A stretch of DNA of 64,000 nucleotides, from positions 1 through 64,000 of the forward strand of contig JBBELK010000481.1 in the NCBI GenBank assembly GCA_037783545.1, read 5' to 3'. The first letter of the stretch is position 1. Each line of letters begins with the position of its first letter. Shown here one piece after another: positions 1 to 11,439 of this stretch. Origin of the DNA: Henricia sp. BOLD:AAB3569 (taxonomy: Eukaryota > Echinodermata > Asteroidea > Spinulosida > Echinasteridae). Below the pieces are notes generated by a model. The model was not told the origin of the DNA. It did no database searches and worked only from the letters and a program-made list of their open reading frames with translations. Position numbers and translations under genes: made by a program.

Positions 1-283
1 CCGGGAAATGGCAGAGAAATTTCAGAGTTTAGGAAAAAAGGGGTTGGCGCTTCCTGGATGCTCCCGCAACCTGTGGCTGTCTGTACACACCTCTTTGGTG
101 TACTCCTGACTCGTGCGCATGCTCAGTCCTTCGGACTGTCGTTGACACGGCCCAGTTTGGGACGGGATTTTGGTCAAAGTGTGGTCCAAACGTCGGCAAA
201 TTTGGAGGTCGAAAAATTTTCCGACGAACTTCAAATTTTGCATGCTCCAAAGACTCTATATTGCGCACTTGTCCTAAAAAATT

Positions 284-578
284 GACAGACTTTCGCCGGG
301 AAATGACAGAGAAATTTTAGAGTTTAGGAAAAAAAGGGGTTGGCGCTTCCTGGATGCTCCCGCAACCTGTGGCTGTCTGTACACACCTCTTTGGTGTACT
401 CCTGACTCGTGCGCATGCTCAGTCCTTCGGACTGTCGTTGACACGGCCCAGTTTGGGACGGGATTTTGGTCAAAGTGTGGTCCAAACGTCGGCAAATTTG
501 GAGGTCGAAAAATTTTCCGACGAACTTCAAATTTTGCATGCTCCAAAGACTCTATATTGCGCACTTGTCCTAAAAATT
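284..578 (+). repeat. Representative satellite monomer
   Basis: This is one complete 295-bp unit, taken from GACAGACTTTCGCC to the base before the next such motif. Landmarks in order are: GACAGACTTTCGCCGGGAAA at the start; an A7G4 tract at 329-339; GGATGCTCCCGCAACC; a dyad GTACACACC (379-387) with GGTGTAC (393-399); a 6-bp-stem hairpin CAGTCCTTCGGACTG (420-434); GGGATTTTGGTCAAAGTG, the segment hit by the transposon in another monomer; a near-palindrome GTCGAAAAATTTTCCGAC (504-521); and GCATGCTCCAAAGACTC followed by TATATTGCGCACTTG. The octamer GCATGCTC occurs twice per unit. The unit length is close to two nucleosome repeats, a common property of satellites. No CENP-B box was found. Confidence 0.9.
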
Positions 579-850
579 GACAGACTTTCGCCGGGAAATG
601 ACAGAGAAATTTCAGAGTTTAGAAAAAAAGGGGTTGGCGCTTCCTGGATGCTCCCGCATCCTGTGGCTGTCTGTACACACCTCTTTGGTGTACTCCTGAC
701 TCGTGCGCATGCTCAGTCCTTCGGACTGTCGTTGACACGGCCCAGTTTGGGACGGGATTTTGGTCAAAGTGTGGTCCAAACGTCGGCAAATTTGGAGGTC
801 GAAAAATTTTCCGACGAACTTCAAATTTTGCATGCTCCAAAGACTCTATA

Positions 851-2628
851 TTGCGCACTTGTCCTAAAAAATTGACAGACTTTCGCCGGGAAATGGCAGA
901 GAAATTTCAGAGTTTAGGAAAAAAAGGGGTTGGCGCTTCCTGGATGCTCCCGCAACCTGTGGCTGTCTGTACACACCTCTTTGGTGTACTCCTGACTCGT
1001 GCGCATGCTCAGTCCTTCGGACTGTCGTTGACACGGCCCAGTTTGGGACGGGATTTTGGTCAAAGTGTGGTCCAAACGTCGGCAAATTTGGAGGTCAAAA
1101 AATTTTCCGACGAACTTCAAATTTTGCATGCTCCAAAGACTCTATATTGCGCACTTGTCCTAAAAAATTGACAGACTTTCGCCGGGAAATGGCAGAGAAA
1201 TTTCAGAGTTTAGGAAAAAAAGGGGTTGGCGCTTCCTGGATGCTCCCGCAACCTGTGGCTGTCTGTACACACCTCTTTGGTGTACTCCTGACTCGTGCGC
1301 ATGCTCAGTCCTTCGGACTGCCGTTGACACGGCCCAGTTTGGGACGGGATTTTGGTCAAAGTGTGGTCCAAACGTCGGCAAATTTGGAGGTCGAACAATT
1401 TTCAGACGAACTTCAAATTTTGCATGCTCCAAAGACTCTATATTGCGCACTTGTCCTAAAAAATTGACAGACTTTCGCCAGGAAATGGCAGAGAAATTTC
1501 AGAGTTGAGGAAAAAAAAGGGGTTGGCGCTTCCTGGATGCTCCCGCAACCTGTGGCTGTCTGTACACACCTCTTTGGTGTACTCCTGACAAGTGCGCATG
1601 CTCAGTCCTTCGGACTGTCGTTGACACGGCCCAGTTTGGGACGGGATTTTGGTCAAAGTGTGGTCCAAACGTCGGCAAATTTGGAGGTCGAAAAATTTTC
1701 CGACGAACTTCAAATTTTGCATGCTCCAAAGACTCTATATTGCGCACTTGTCCTAAAAAATTGACAGACTTTCGCCGGGAAATGGCAGAGAAATTTCAGA
1801 GTTTAGGAAAAAAAGGGGTTGGCGCTTCCTGGATGCTCCCGCAACCTGTGGCTGTCTGTACACACCTCTTTGGTGTACTCCTGACTCGTGCGCATGCTCA
1901 GTCCTTCGGACTGTCGTTGACACGGCCCAGTTTGGGACGGGATTTTGGTCAAAGTGTGGTCCAAACGTCGGCAAATTTGGAGGTCAAAAAATTTTCCGAC
2001 GAACTTCAAATTTTGCATGCTCCAAAGACTCTATATTGCGCACTTGTCCTAAAAAATTGACAGACTTTCGCCGGGAAATGGCAGAGAAATTTCAGAGTTT
2101 AGGAAAAAAAGGGGTTGGCGCTTCCTGGATGCTCCCGCAACCTGTGGCTGTCTGTACACACCTCTTTGGTGTACTCCTGACTCGTGCGCATGCTCAGTCC
2201 TTCGGACTGCCGTTGACACGGCCCAGTTTGGGACGGGATTTTGGTCAAAGTGTGGTCCAAACGTCGGCAAATTTGGAGGTCGAACAATTTTCAGACGAAC
2301 TTCAAATTTTGCATGCTCCAAAGACTCTATATTGCGCACTTGTCCTAAAAAATTGACAGACTTTCGCCAGGAAATGGCAGAGAAATTTCAGAGTTGAGGA
2401 AAAAAAAGGGGTTGGCGCTTCCTGGATGCTCCCGCAACCTGTGGCTGTCTGTACACACCTCTTTGGTGTACTCCTGACAAGTGCGCATGCTCAGTCCTTC
2501 GGACTGTCGTTGACACGGCCCAGTTTGGGACGGGATTTTGGTCAAAGTGTGGTCCAAACGTCGGCAAATTTGGAGGTCGAAAAATTTTCCGACGAACTTC
2601 AAATTTTGCATGCTCCAAAGACTCTATA
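851..2628 (+). repeat. Higher-order repeat: two 889-bp trimers
   Basis: Three consecutive monomers (851-1739) are repeated immediately as 1740-2628. The same private variants recur at an 889-bp offset: GGTCAAAAAATT, then CTGCCGTTGACACGG with GTCGAACAATTTTCAGACG, then GAGTTGAGG with a longer A-run and CCTGACAAGTGCG. Sharing of private variants shows block duplication rather than independent mutation. Confidence 0.9.
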
Positions 2629-5600
2629 TTGCGCACTTGTCCTAAAAAATTGACAGACTTTCACCGGGAAATGACAGAGAAATTTCAGAGTTTAGAAAAA
2701 AGGGGTTGGCGCTTCCTGGATGCTCCCGCAACCTGTGGCTGTCTGTACACACCTCTTTGGTGTACTCCTGACTCGTGCGCATGCTCAGTCCTTCGGACTG
2801 TCGTTGACACGGCCCAGTTTGGGACGGGATTTTGGTCAAAGTGTGGTCCAAACGTCGGCAAATTTGGAGGTCGAAAAATTTTCCAACAAACTTCAAATTT
2901 TGCATGCTCCAAAGACTCTATATTGCGCACTTGTCCTAAAAATTTGACAGACTTTCGCCGGGAAATGGCAGAGAAATTTCAGAGTTTAGGAAAAAAAGGG
3001 GTTGGCGCTTCCTAGATGCTCCCGCAACCTGTGGCTGTCTGTACACACCTCTTTGGTGTACTCCTGACTCGTGCGCATGCTCAGTCCTTCGGACTGTCGT
3101 TGACACGGCCCAGTTTGGGACGGGATTTTGGTCAAAGTGTGGTCCAAACGTCGGCAAATTTGGAGGTCGAACAATTTTCCGACGAACTTCAAATTTTGCA
3201 TGCTCCAAAGACTCTATATTGCGCACTTGTTTTAAAAAATTGACAGACTTTCGCCGGGAAATGGCAGAGAAATTTCAGAGTTTAGGAAAAAAGGGGTTGG
3301 CGCTTCCTGGATGCTCCCGCAACCTTTCGCTGTCTGTACACACCTCTTTGGTGTACTCCTGACTCGTGCGCATGCTCAGTCCTTCGGACTGTCGTTGACA
3401 CGGCCCAGTTTGGGACGGGATTTTGGTCAAAGTGTGGTCCAAACGTCGGCAAATTTGGAGGTCGAAAAATTTTCCGACGAACTTCAAATTTTGCATGCTC
3501 CAAAGACTCTATATTGCGCACTTGTCCTAAAAAATTGACAGACTTTCGCCGGGAAATGGCAGAGAAATTTCAGAGTTTAGGAAAAAAAGGGGTTGGCTCT
3601 TCCTGGATGCTCCCGCAACCTGTGGCTGTCTGTACACACCTCTTTGGTGTACTCCTGACTCGTGCGCATGCTCAGTCCTTCGGACTGTCGTTGACACGGC
3701 CCAGTTTGGGACGGGATTTTGGTCAAAGTGTGATCCAAACGTCGGCAAATTTGGAGGTCGAAAAATTTTCCGACAAACTTCAAATTTTGCATGCTCCAAA
3801 GACTCTATATTGCGCACTTGTCCTAAAAATTTGACAGACTTTCGCCGGGAAATGACAGAGAAATTTCAGAGTTTAGAAAAAAGGGGTTGGCGCTTCCTGG
3901 ATGCTCCCGCAACCTGTGGCTGTCTGTACACACCTCTTTGGTGTACTCCTGACTCGTGCGGATGCTCAGTCCTTCGGACTGTCGTTGAAACGGCCCAGTT
4001 TGGGACGGGATTTTGGTCAAAGTGTGGTCCAAACGTCGGCAAATTTGGAGGTCGAAAAATTTTCCGACGAACTTCAAATTTTGCATGCTCCAAAGACTCT
4101 ATATTGCGCACTTGTTTTAAAAAATTGACAGACTTTCCCCGGGAAATGGCAGAGAAATTTCAGAGTTTAGGAAAAAAGGGGTTGGCGCTTCCTGGATGCT
4201 CCCGCAACCTGTGGCTGTCTGTACACACCTCTTTGGTGTACTCCTGACTCGTGCGCATGCTCAGTCCTTCGGACTGTCGTTGACACGGCCCAGTTTGGGA
4301 CGGGATTTTGGTCAAAGTGTGGTCCAAACGTCGGCAAATTTGGAGGTCGAAAAATTTTCCGACGAACTTCAAATTTTGCATGCTCCAAAGACTCTATATT
4401 GCGCACTTGTCCTAAAAAATTGACAGACTTTCGCCGGGAAATGACAGAGAAATTTCAGAGTTTAGAAAAAAAGGGGTTGGCGCTTCCTGGATGCTCCCGC
4501 ATCCTGTGGCTGTCTGTACACACCTCTTTGGTGTACTCCTGACTCGTGCGCATGCTCAGTCCTTCGGACTGTCGTTGACACGGGACGGGATTTTGGTCAA
4601 AGTGTGGTCCAAACGTCGGCAAATTTGGAGGTCGAAAAATTTTCCGACGAACTTCAAATTTTGCATGCTCCAAAGACTCTATATTGCGCACTTGTCCTAA
4701 AAAATTGACAGACTTTCGCCGGGACATGGCAGAGAAATTTCAGAGTTTAGGAAAAAAAGGGGTTGGCGCTTCCTGGATGCTCCCGCAACCTGTGGCTGTC
4801 TGTACACACCTCTTTGGTGTACTCCTGACTCGTGCGCATGCTCAGTCCTTCGGACTGTCGTTGACACGGCCCAGTTTGGGACGGGATTTTGGTCAAAGTG
4901 TGGTCCAAACGTCGGCAAATTTGGAGGTCAAAAAATTTTTCGACGAACTTCAAATTTTGCATGCTCCAAAGACTCTATATTGCGCACTTGTCCTAAAAAA
5001 TTGACAGACTTTCGCCGGGAAATGGCAGAGAAATGTCAGAGTTTAGGAAAAAAAGGGGTTGGCGCTTCCTGGATGCTCCCGCAACCTGTGGCTGTCTGTA
5101 CACACCTCTTTGGTGTACTCCTGACTCGTGCGCATGCTCAGTCTTTCGGACTGTCGTTGACACGGCCCAGTTTGGGACGGGATTTTGGTCAAAGTGTGGT
5201 CCAAACGTCGGCAAATTTGGAGGTCGAAAAATTTTCCGACGAACTTCAAATTTTGCATGCTCCAAAGACTCTATATTGCGCACTTGTCCTAAAAAATTGG
5301 CAGACTTTCGCCGGGAAATGACAGAGAAATTTCAGAGTTTAGAAAAAAAAGGGGTTGGCGCTTCCTGGATGCTCCCGCAACCTGTGGCTGTCTGTACACA
5401 CCTCTTTGGTGTACTCCTGACTCGTGCGCATGCTCAGTCCTTCGGACTGTCGTTGACACGGCCCAGTTTGGGACGGGATTTTGGTCAAAGTGTGGTCCAA
5501 ACGTCGGCAAATTTGGAGGTCAAAAAATTTTCCGACGAACTTCAAATGTTGCATGCTCCAAAGACTCTATATTGCGCACTTGTCCTAAAAAATTGACAGA

Positions 5601-5892
5601 CTTTCGCCGGGAAATGGAAGAGAAATTTCAGAGTTTAGGAAAAAAAGGGGTTGGCGCTTCCTGGATGCTCCCGCAACCTGTGGCTGTCTGTACACACCTC
5701 TTTGGTGTACTCCTGACTCGTGCGCATGCTCAGTCCTTCGGACTGTCGTTGACACGGCCCAGTTTGGGACGGGATTTTGGTCAAAGTGTGGTCCAAACGT
5801 CGGCAAATTTGGAGGTCGAAAAATTTTCCGACGAACTTCAAATTTTGCATGCTCCAAAGACTCTATATTGCGCACTTGTCCTAAAAAATTGA

Positions 5893-8800
5893 CAGACTTT
5901 CGCCGGGAAATGGCAGAGAAATTTCAGAGTTTAGGAAAAAAGGGGTTGGCGCTTCCTGGATGCTCCCGCAACCTGTGGCTGTCTGTACACACCTCTTTGG
6001 TGTACTCCTGACTCGTGCGCATGTTCAGTCCTTCGGACTGTCGTTGACACGGCCCAGTTTGGGACGGGATTTTGGTCAAAGTGTGGTCCAAACGTCGGCA
6101 AATTTGGAGGTCGAAAAATTTTCGGACGAACTTCAAATTTTGCATGCTCCAAAGACTCTATATTGCGCACTTGTCCTAAAGATTTGACAGACTTTCGCCG
6201 GGAAATGGCAGAGAAATTTCAGAGTTTAGGAAAAAAAGGGGTTGGCGCTTCCTGGATGCTCCCGCAACCTGTGGCTGTCTGTACACACCTCTTTGGTGTA
6301 CTCGTGACTCGTGCGCATGCTCAGTCCTTCGGACTGTCGTTGACACGGCCTAGTTTGGGACGGGATTTTGGTCAAAGTGTGGTCCAAACGTCGGCAAATT
6401 TGGAGGTCGAAAAATTTTCCGACGAACTTCAAATTTTGCATGCTCCAAAGACTCTATATTGCGCACTTGTCCTAAAAAATTGACAGACTTTCGCCGGGAA
6501 ATGGCAGAGAAATTTCAGAGTTTAGGAAAAAAGGGGTTGGCGCTTCCTGGATGCTCCCGCAACCTGTGGCTGTCTGTACACACCTCTTTGGTGTACTCCT
6601 GACAAGTGCGCATGCTCAGTCCTTCGGACTGTCGTTGACACGGCCCAGTTTGGGACGGGATTTTGGTCAAAGTGTGGTCCAAACGTCGGCAAATTTGGAG
6701 GTCGAAAAATTTTCGGACGAACTTCAAATTTTGCATGCTCCAAAGACTCTATATTGCGCACTTGTCCTAAAAATTTGACAGACTTTCGCCGGGAAATGGC
6801 AGAGAAATTTCAGAGTTTAGGAAAAAAAGGGGTTGGCGCTTCCTGGATGCTCCCGCAACCTGTGGCTGTCTGTACACACCTCTTTGGTGTACTCCTGACT
6901 CGTGCGCATGCTCAGTCCTTCGGACTGTCGTTGACACGGCCCAGTTTGGGACGGGATTTTGGTCAAAGTGTGGTCCAAACGTCGGCAAATTTAGAGGTCG
7001 AAAAATTTTCCGACGAACTTCAAAATTTGCATGCTCCAAAGACTCTATATTGCGCACTTGTCCTAAAAAATTGACAGACTTTCGCCGGGAAATGGCAGAG
7101 AAATTTCAGAGTTTAGGAAAAAAAGGGGTTGGCGCTTCCTGGATGCTCCCGCAACCTGTGGCTGTCTGTACACACCTCTTTGGTGTACTCGTGACTCGTG
7201 CGCATGCTCAGTCCTTCGGACTGTCGTTGACACGGCCTAGTTTGGGACGGGATTTTGGTCAAAGTGTGGTCCAAACGTCGGCAAATTTGGAGGTCGAAAA
7301 ATTTTCCGACGAACTTCAAATTTTGCATGCTCCAAAGACTCTATATTGCGCACTTGTCCTAAAAAAATTGACAGACTTTCGCCGGGAAATGGCAGAGAAA
7401 TTTCAGAGTTTAGGAAAAAAGGGGTTGGCGCTTCCTGGATGCTCCCGCAACCTGTGGCTGTCTGTACACACCTCTTTGGTGTACTCCTGACTCGTGCGCA
7501 TGCTCATTGACACGGCCCAGTTTGGGACGGGATTTTGGTCAAAGTGTGGTCCAAACGTCGGCAAATTTGGAGGTCGAAAAATTTTCGGACGAACTTCAAA
7601 TTTTGCATGCTCCAAAGACTCTATATTGCGCACTTGTCCTAAAAAAATTGACAGACTTTCGCCGGGAAATGGCAGAGAAATTTCAGAGTTTAGGAAACAA
7701 AGGGGTTGGCGCTTCCTGGATGCTCCCGCAACCTGTGGCTGTCTGTACACACCTCTTTGGTGTACTCCTGACTCGTGCGCATGCTCATTGACACGGCCCA
7801 GTTTGGGACGGGATTTTGGTCAAAGTGTGGTCCAAACGTCGGCAAATTTGGAGGTCGAAAAATTTTCCGACGAACTTCAAATTTTGCATGCTCCAAAGAC
7901 TCTATATTGCGCACTTGTCCTAAAAAATTGACAGACTTTCGCCGGGAAATGACAGAGAAATTTCAGAGTTTAGGAAAAAAAGGGGTTGGCGCTTCCTGGA
8001 TGCTCCCGCAACCTGTGGCTATCTCTACACACCTCTTTGGTGTACTCCTGACTCGTGCGCATGCTCAGTCCTTCGGACTGTCGTTGACACGGCCCAGTTT
8101 GGGACGGGATTTTGGTCAAAATGTGGTCCAAACGTCGGCAAATTTGGAAGTCGAAGAATTTTCCGACGAACTTCAAATTTTGCATGCTCCAAAGACTCTA
8201 TATTGCGCACTTGTCCTAAAAAATTGACAGACTTTCGCCGGGAAATGACAGAGAAATTTCAGAGTTTAGGAAAAAAAGGGGTTGGCGCTTCCTGGATGCT
8301 CCCGCAACCTGTGGCTGTCTGTACACACCTCTTTGGTGTACTCCTGACTCGTGCGCATGCTCAGTCCTTCGGACTGTCGTTGACACGGCCCAGTTTGGGA
8401 CGGGATTTTGGTCAAAGTGTGGTCCAAACGTCGGCAAATTTGGAGGTCGAAAAATTTTCCGACGAACTTCAAATTTTGCATGCTCCAAAGACTCTATATT
8501 GCGCACTTGTCCTAAAAAAATTGACAGACTTTCGCCGGGAAATGGCAGAGAAATTTCAGAGTTTAGGAAAAAAGGGGTTGGCGCTTCCTGGATGCTCCCG
8601 CAACCTGTGGCTGTCTGTACACACCTCTTTGGTGTACTCCTGACTCGTGCGCATGTTCAGTCCTTCGGACTGTCGTTGACACGGCCCAGTTTGGGACGGG
8701 ATTTTGGTCAAAGTGTGGTCCAAACGTCGGCAAATTTGGAGGTCGAAAAATTTTCGGACGAACTTCAAATTTTGCATGCTCCAAAGACTCTATATTGCGC

Positions 8801-11135
8801 ACTTGTCCTAAAGATTTGACAGACTTTCGCCGGGAAATGGCAGAGAAATTTCAGAGTTTAGGAAAAAAAGGGGTTGGCGCTTCCTGGATGCTCCCGCAAC
8901 CTGTGGCTGTCTGTACACACCTCTTTGGTGTACTCGTGACTCGTGCGCATGCTCAGTCCTTCGGACTGTCGTTGACACGGCCTAGTTTGGGACGGGATTT
9001 TGGTCAAAGTGTGGTCCAAACGTCGGCAAATTTGGAGGTCGAAAAATTTTCCGACGAACTTCAAATTTTGCATGCTCCAAAGACTCTATATTGCGCACTT
9101 GTCCTAAAAAATTGACAGACTTTCGCCGGGAAATGGCAGAGAAATTTCAGAGTTTAGGAAAAAAGGGGTTGGCGCTTCCTGGATGCTCCCGCAACCTGTG
9201 GCTGTCTGTACACACCTCTTTGGTGTACTCCTGACAAGTGCGCATGCTCAGTCCTTCGGACTGTCGTTGACACGGCCCAGTTTGGGACGGGATTTTGGTC
9301 AAAGTGTGGTCCAAACGTCGGCAAATTTGGAGGTCGAAAAATTTTCGGACGAACTTCAAATTTTGCATGCTCCAAAGACTCTATATTGCGCACTTGTCCT
9401 AAAAATTTGACAGACTTTCGCCGGGAAATGGCAGAGAAATTTCAGAGTTTAGGAAAAAAGGGGTTGGCGCTTCCTGGATGCTCCCGCAACCTGTGGCTGT
9501 CTGTACACACCTCTTTGGTGTACTCCTGACTCGTGCGCATGCTCAGTCCTTCGGACTGTCGTTGACACGGCCCAGTTTGGGACGGGATTTTGGTCAAAGT
9601 GTGGTCCAAACGTCGGCAAATTTAGAGGTCGAAAAATTTTCCGACGAACTTCAAAATTTGCATGCTCCAAAGACTCTATATTGCGCACTTGTCCTAAAAA
9701 ATTGACAGACTTTCGCCGGGAAATGGCAGAGAAATTTCAGAGTTTAGGAAAAAAAGGGGTTGGCGCTTCCTGGATGCTCCCGCAACCTGTGGCTGTCTGT
9801 ACACACCTCTTTGGTGTACTCGTGACTTGTGCGCATGCTCAGTCCTTCGGACTGTCGTTGACACGGCCTAGTTTGGGACGGGATTTTGGTCAAAGTGTGG
9901 TCCAAACGTCGGCAAATTTGGAGGTCGAAAAATTTTCCGACGAACTTCAAATTTTGCATGCTCCAAAGACTCTATATTGCGCACTTGTCCTAAAAAAATT
10001 GACAGACTTTCGCCGGGAAATGGCAGAGAAATTTCAGAGTTTAGGAAAAAAAGGGGTTGGCGCTTCCTGGATGCTCCCGCAACCTGTGGCTGTCTGTACA
10101 CACCTCTTTGGTGTACTCCTGACTCGTGCGCATGCTCATTGACACGGCCCAGTTTGGGACGGGATTTTGGTCAAAGTGTGGTCCAAACGTCGGCAAATTT
10201 GGAGGTCGAAAAATTTTCGGACGAACTTCAAATTTTGCATGCTCCAAAGACTCTATATTGCGCACTTGTCCTAAAAAAATTGACAGACTTTCGCCGGGAA
10301 ATGGCAGAGAAATTTCAGAGTTTAGGAAACAAAGGGGTTGGCGCTTCCTGGATGCTCCCGCAACCTGTGGCTGTCTGTACACACCTCTTTGGTGTACTCC
10401 TGACTCGTGCGCATGCTCATTGACACGGCCCAGTTTGGGACGGGATTTTGGTCAAAGTGTGGTCCAAACGTCGGCAAATTTGGAGGTCGAAAAATTTTCC
10501 GACGAACTTCAAATTTTGCATGCTCCAAAGACTCTATATTGCGCACTTGTCCTAAAAAATTGACAGACTTTCGCCGGGAAATGACAGAGAAATTTCAGAG
10601 TTTAGGAAAAAAAGGGGTTGGCGCTTCCTGGATGCTCCCGCAACCTGTGGCTATCTCTACACACCTCTTTGGTGTACTCCTGACTCGTGCGCATGCTCAG
10701 TCCTTCGGACTGTCGTTGACACGGCCCAGTTTGGGACGGGATTTTGGTCAAAATGTGGTCCAAACGTCGGCAAATTTGGAAGTCGAAGAATTTTCCGACG
10801 AACTTCAAATTTTGCATGCTCCAAAGACTCTATATTGCGCACTTGTCCTAAAAAATTGACAGACTTTCGCCGGGAAATGACAGAGAAATTTCAGAGTTTA
10901 GGAAAAAAAGGGGTTGGCGCTTCCTGGATGCTCCCGCAACCTGTGGCTGTCTGTACACACCTCTTTGGTGTACTCCTGACTCGTGCGCATGCTCAGTCCT
11001 TCGGACTGTCGTTGACACGGCCCAGTTTGGGACGGGATTTTGGTCAAAGTGTGGTCCAAACGTCGGCAAATTTGGAGGTCGAAAAATTTTCCGACGAACT
11101 TCAAATTGTGCATGCTCCAAAGACTCTATATTGCG
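5893..11135 (+). repeat. Higher-order repeat: two ~2632-bp nonamers
   Basis: About nine monomers between roughly 5.9 and 8.5 kb recur at an offset of 2632 bp (8.53-11.13 kb). Shared private markers include ATGTTCAGTCC, CTAAAGATTTGAC, CTCGTGACTCG with CGGCCTAG, ATTTAGAGGTC with CAAAATTTGC, GTTTAGGAAACAAAGG, and GGCTATCTCTAC with CAAAATGTGG and GAAGTCGAAGAATT. The copies differ by A-tract length (for example near 6827 and 7418) and by a few base changes such as CTTGTGCGC at about 9836, so the duplication is young. Confidence 0.88.
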
Positions 11136-11439
11136 CACTTGTCCTAAAAAATTGACAGACTTTCGCCGGGAAATGACAGAGAAATTTCAGAGTTTAGGAA
11201 AAAAAGGGGTTGGCGCTTCCTAGATGCTCCCGCAACCTGTGGCTGTCTGTACACACCTATTTGGTGTACTCCTGACTCGTGCGCATGCTCAGTCCTTCGG
11301 ACTGTCGTTGACACGGCCCAGTTTGGGACGGGATTTTGGTCAAAGTGTGGTCCAAACGTCGGCAAATTTGGAGGTCGAAAAATTTTCCGACGAACTTCAA
11401 ATTTTGCATGCTCCAAAGACTCTATATTGCGCACTTGTC

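Noticed and set aside
284-578. Tandem small-RNA gene (5S, U-snRNA or spliced leader), suggested by the unit size and an Sm-like GATTTTGG near a hairpin
   Set aside because: There is no 5S, U1, U2 or U6 core, no convincing promoter element, and the GATTTTGG motif itself varies between copies (GATTTGGG, GAATTTGG, GATTTTTG, GATTTTGT).
284-578. CENP-B box near TTTCGCCGGGAAATGG
   Set aside because: It resembles the box only at TTCG; the required spaced A and CGGG positions do not match.
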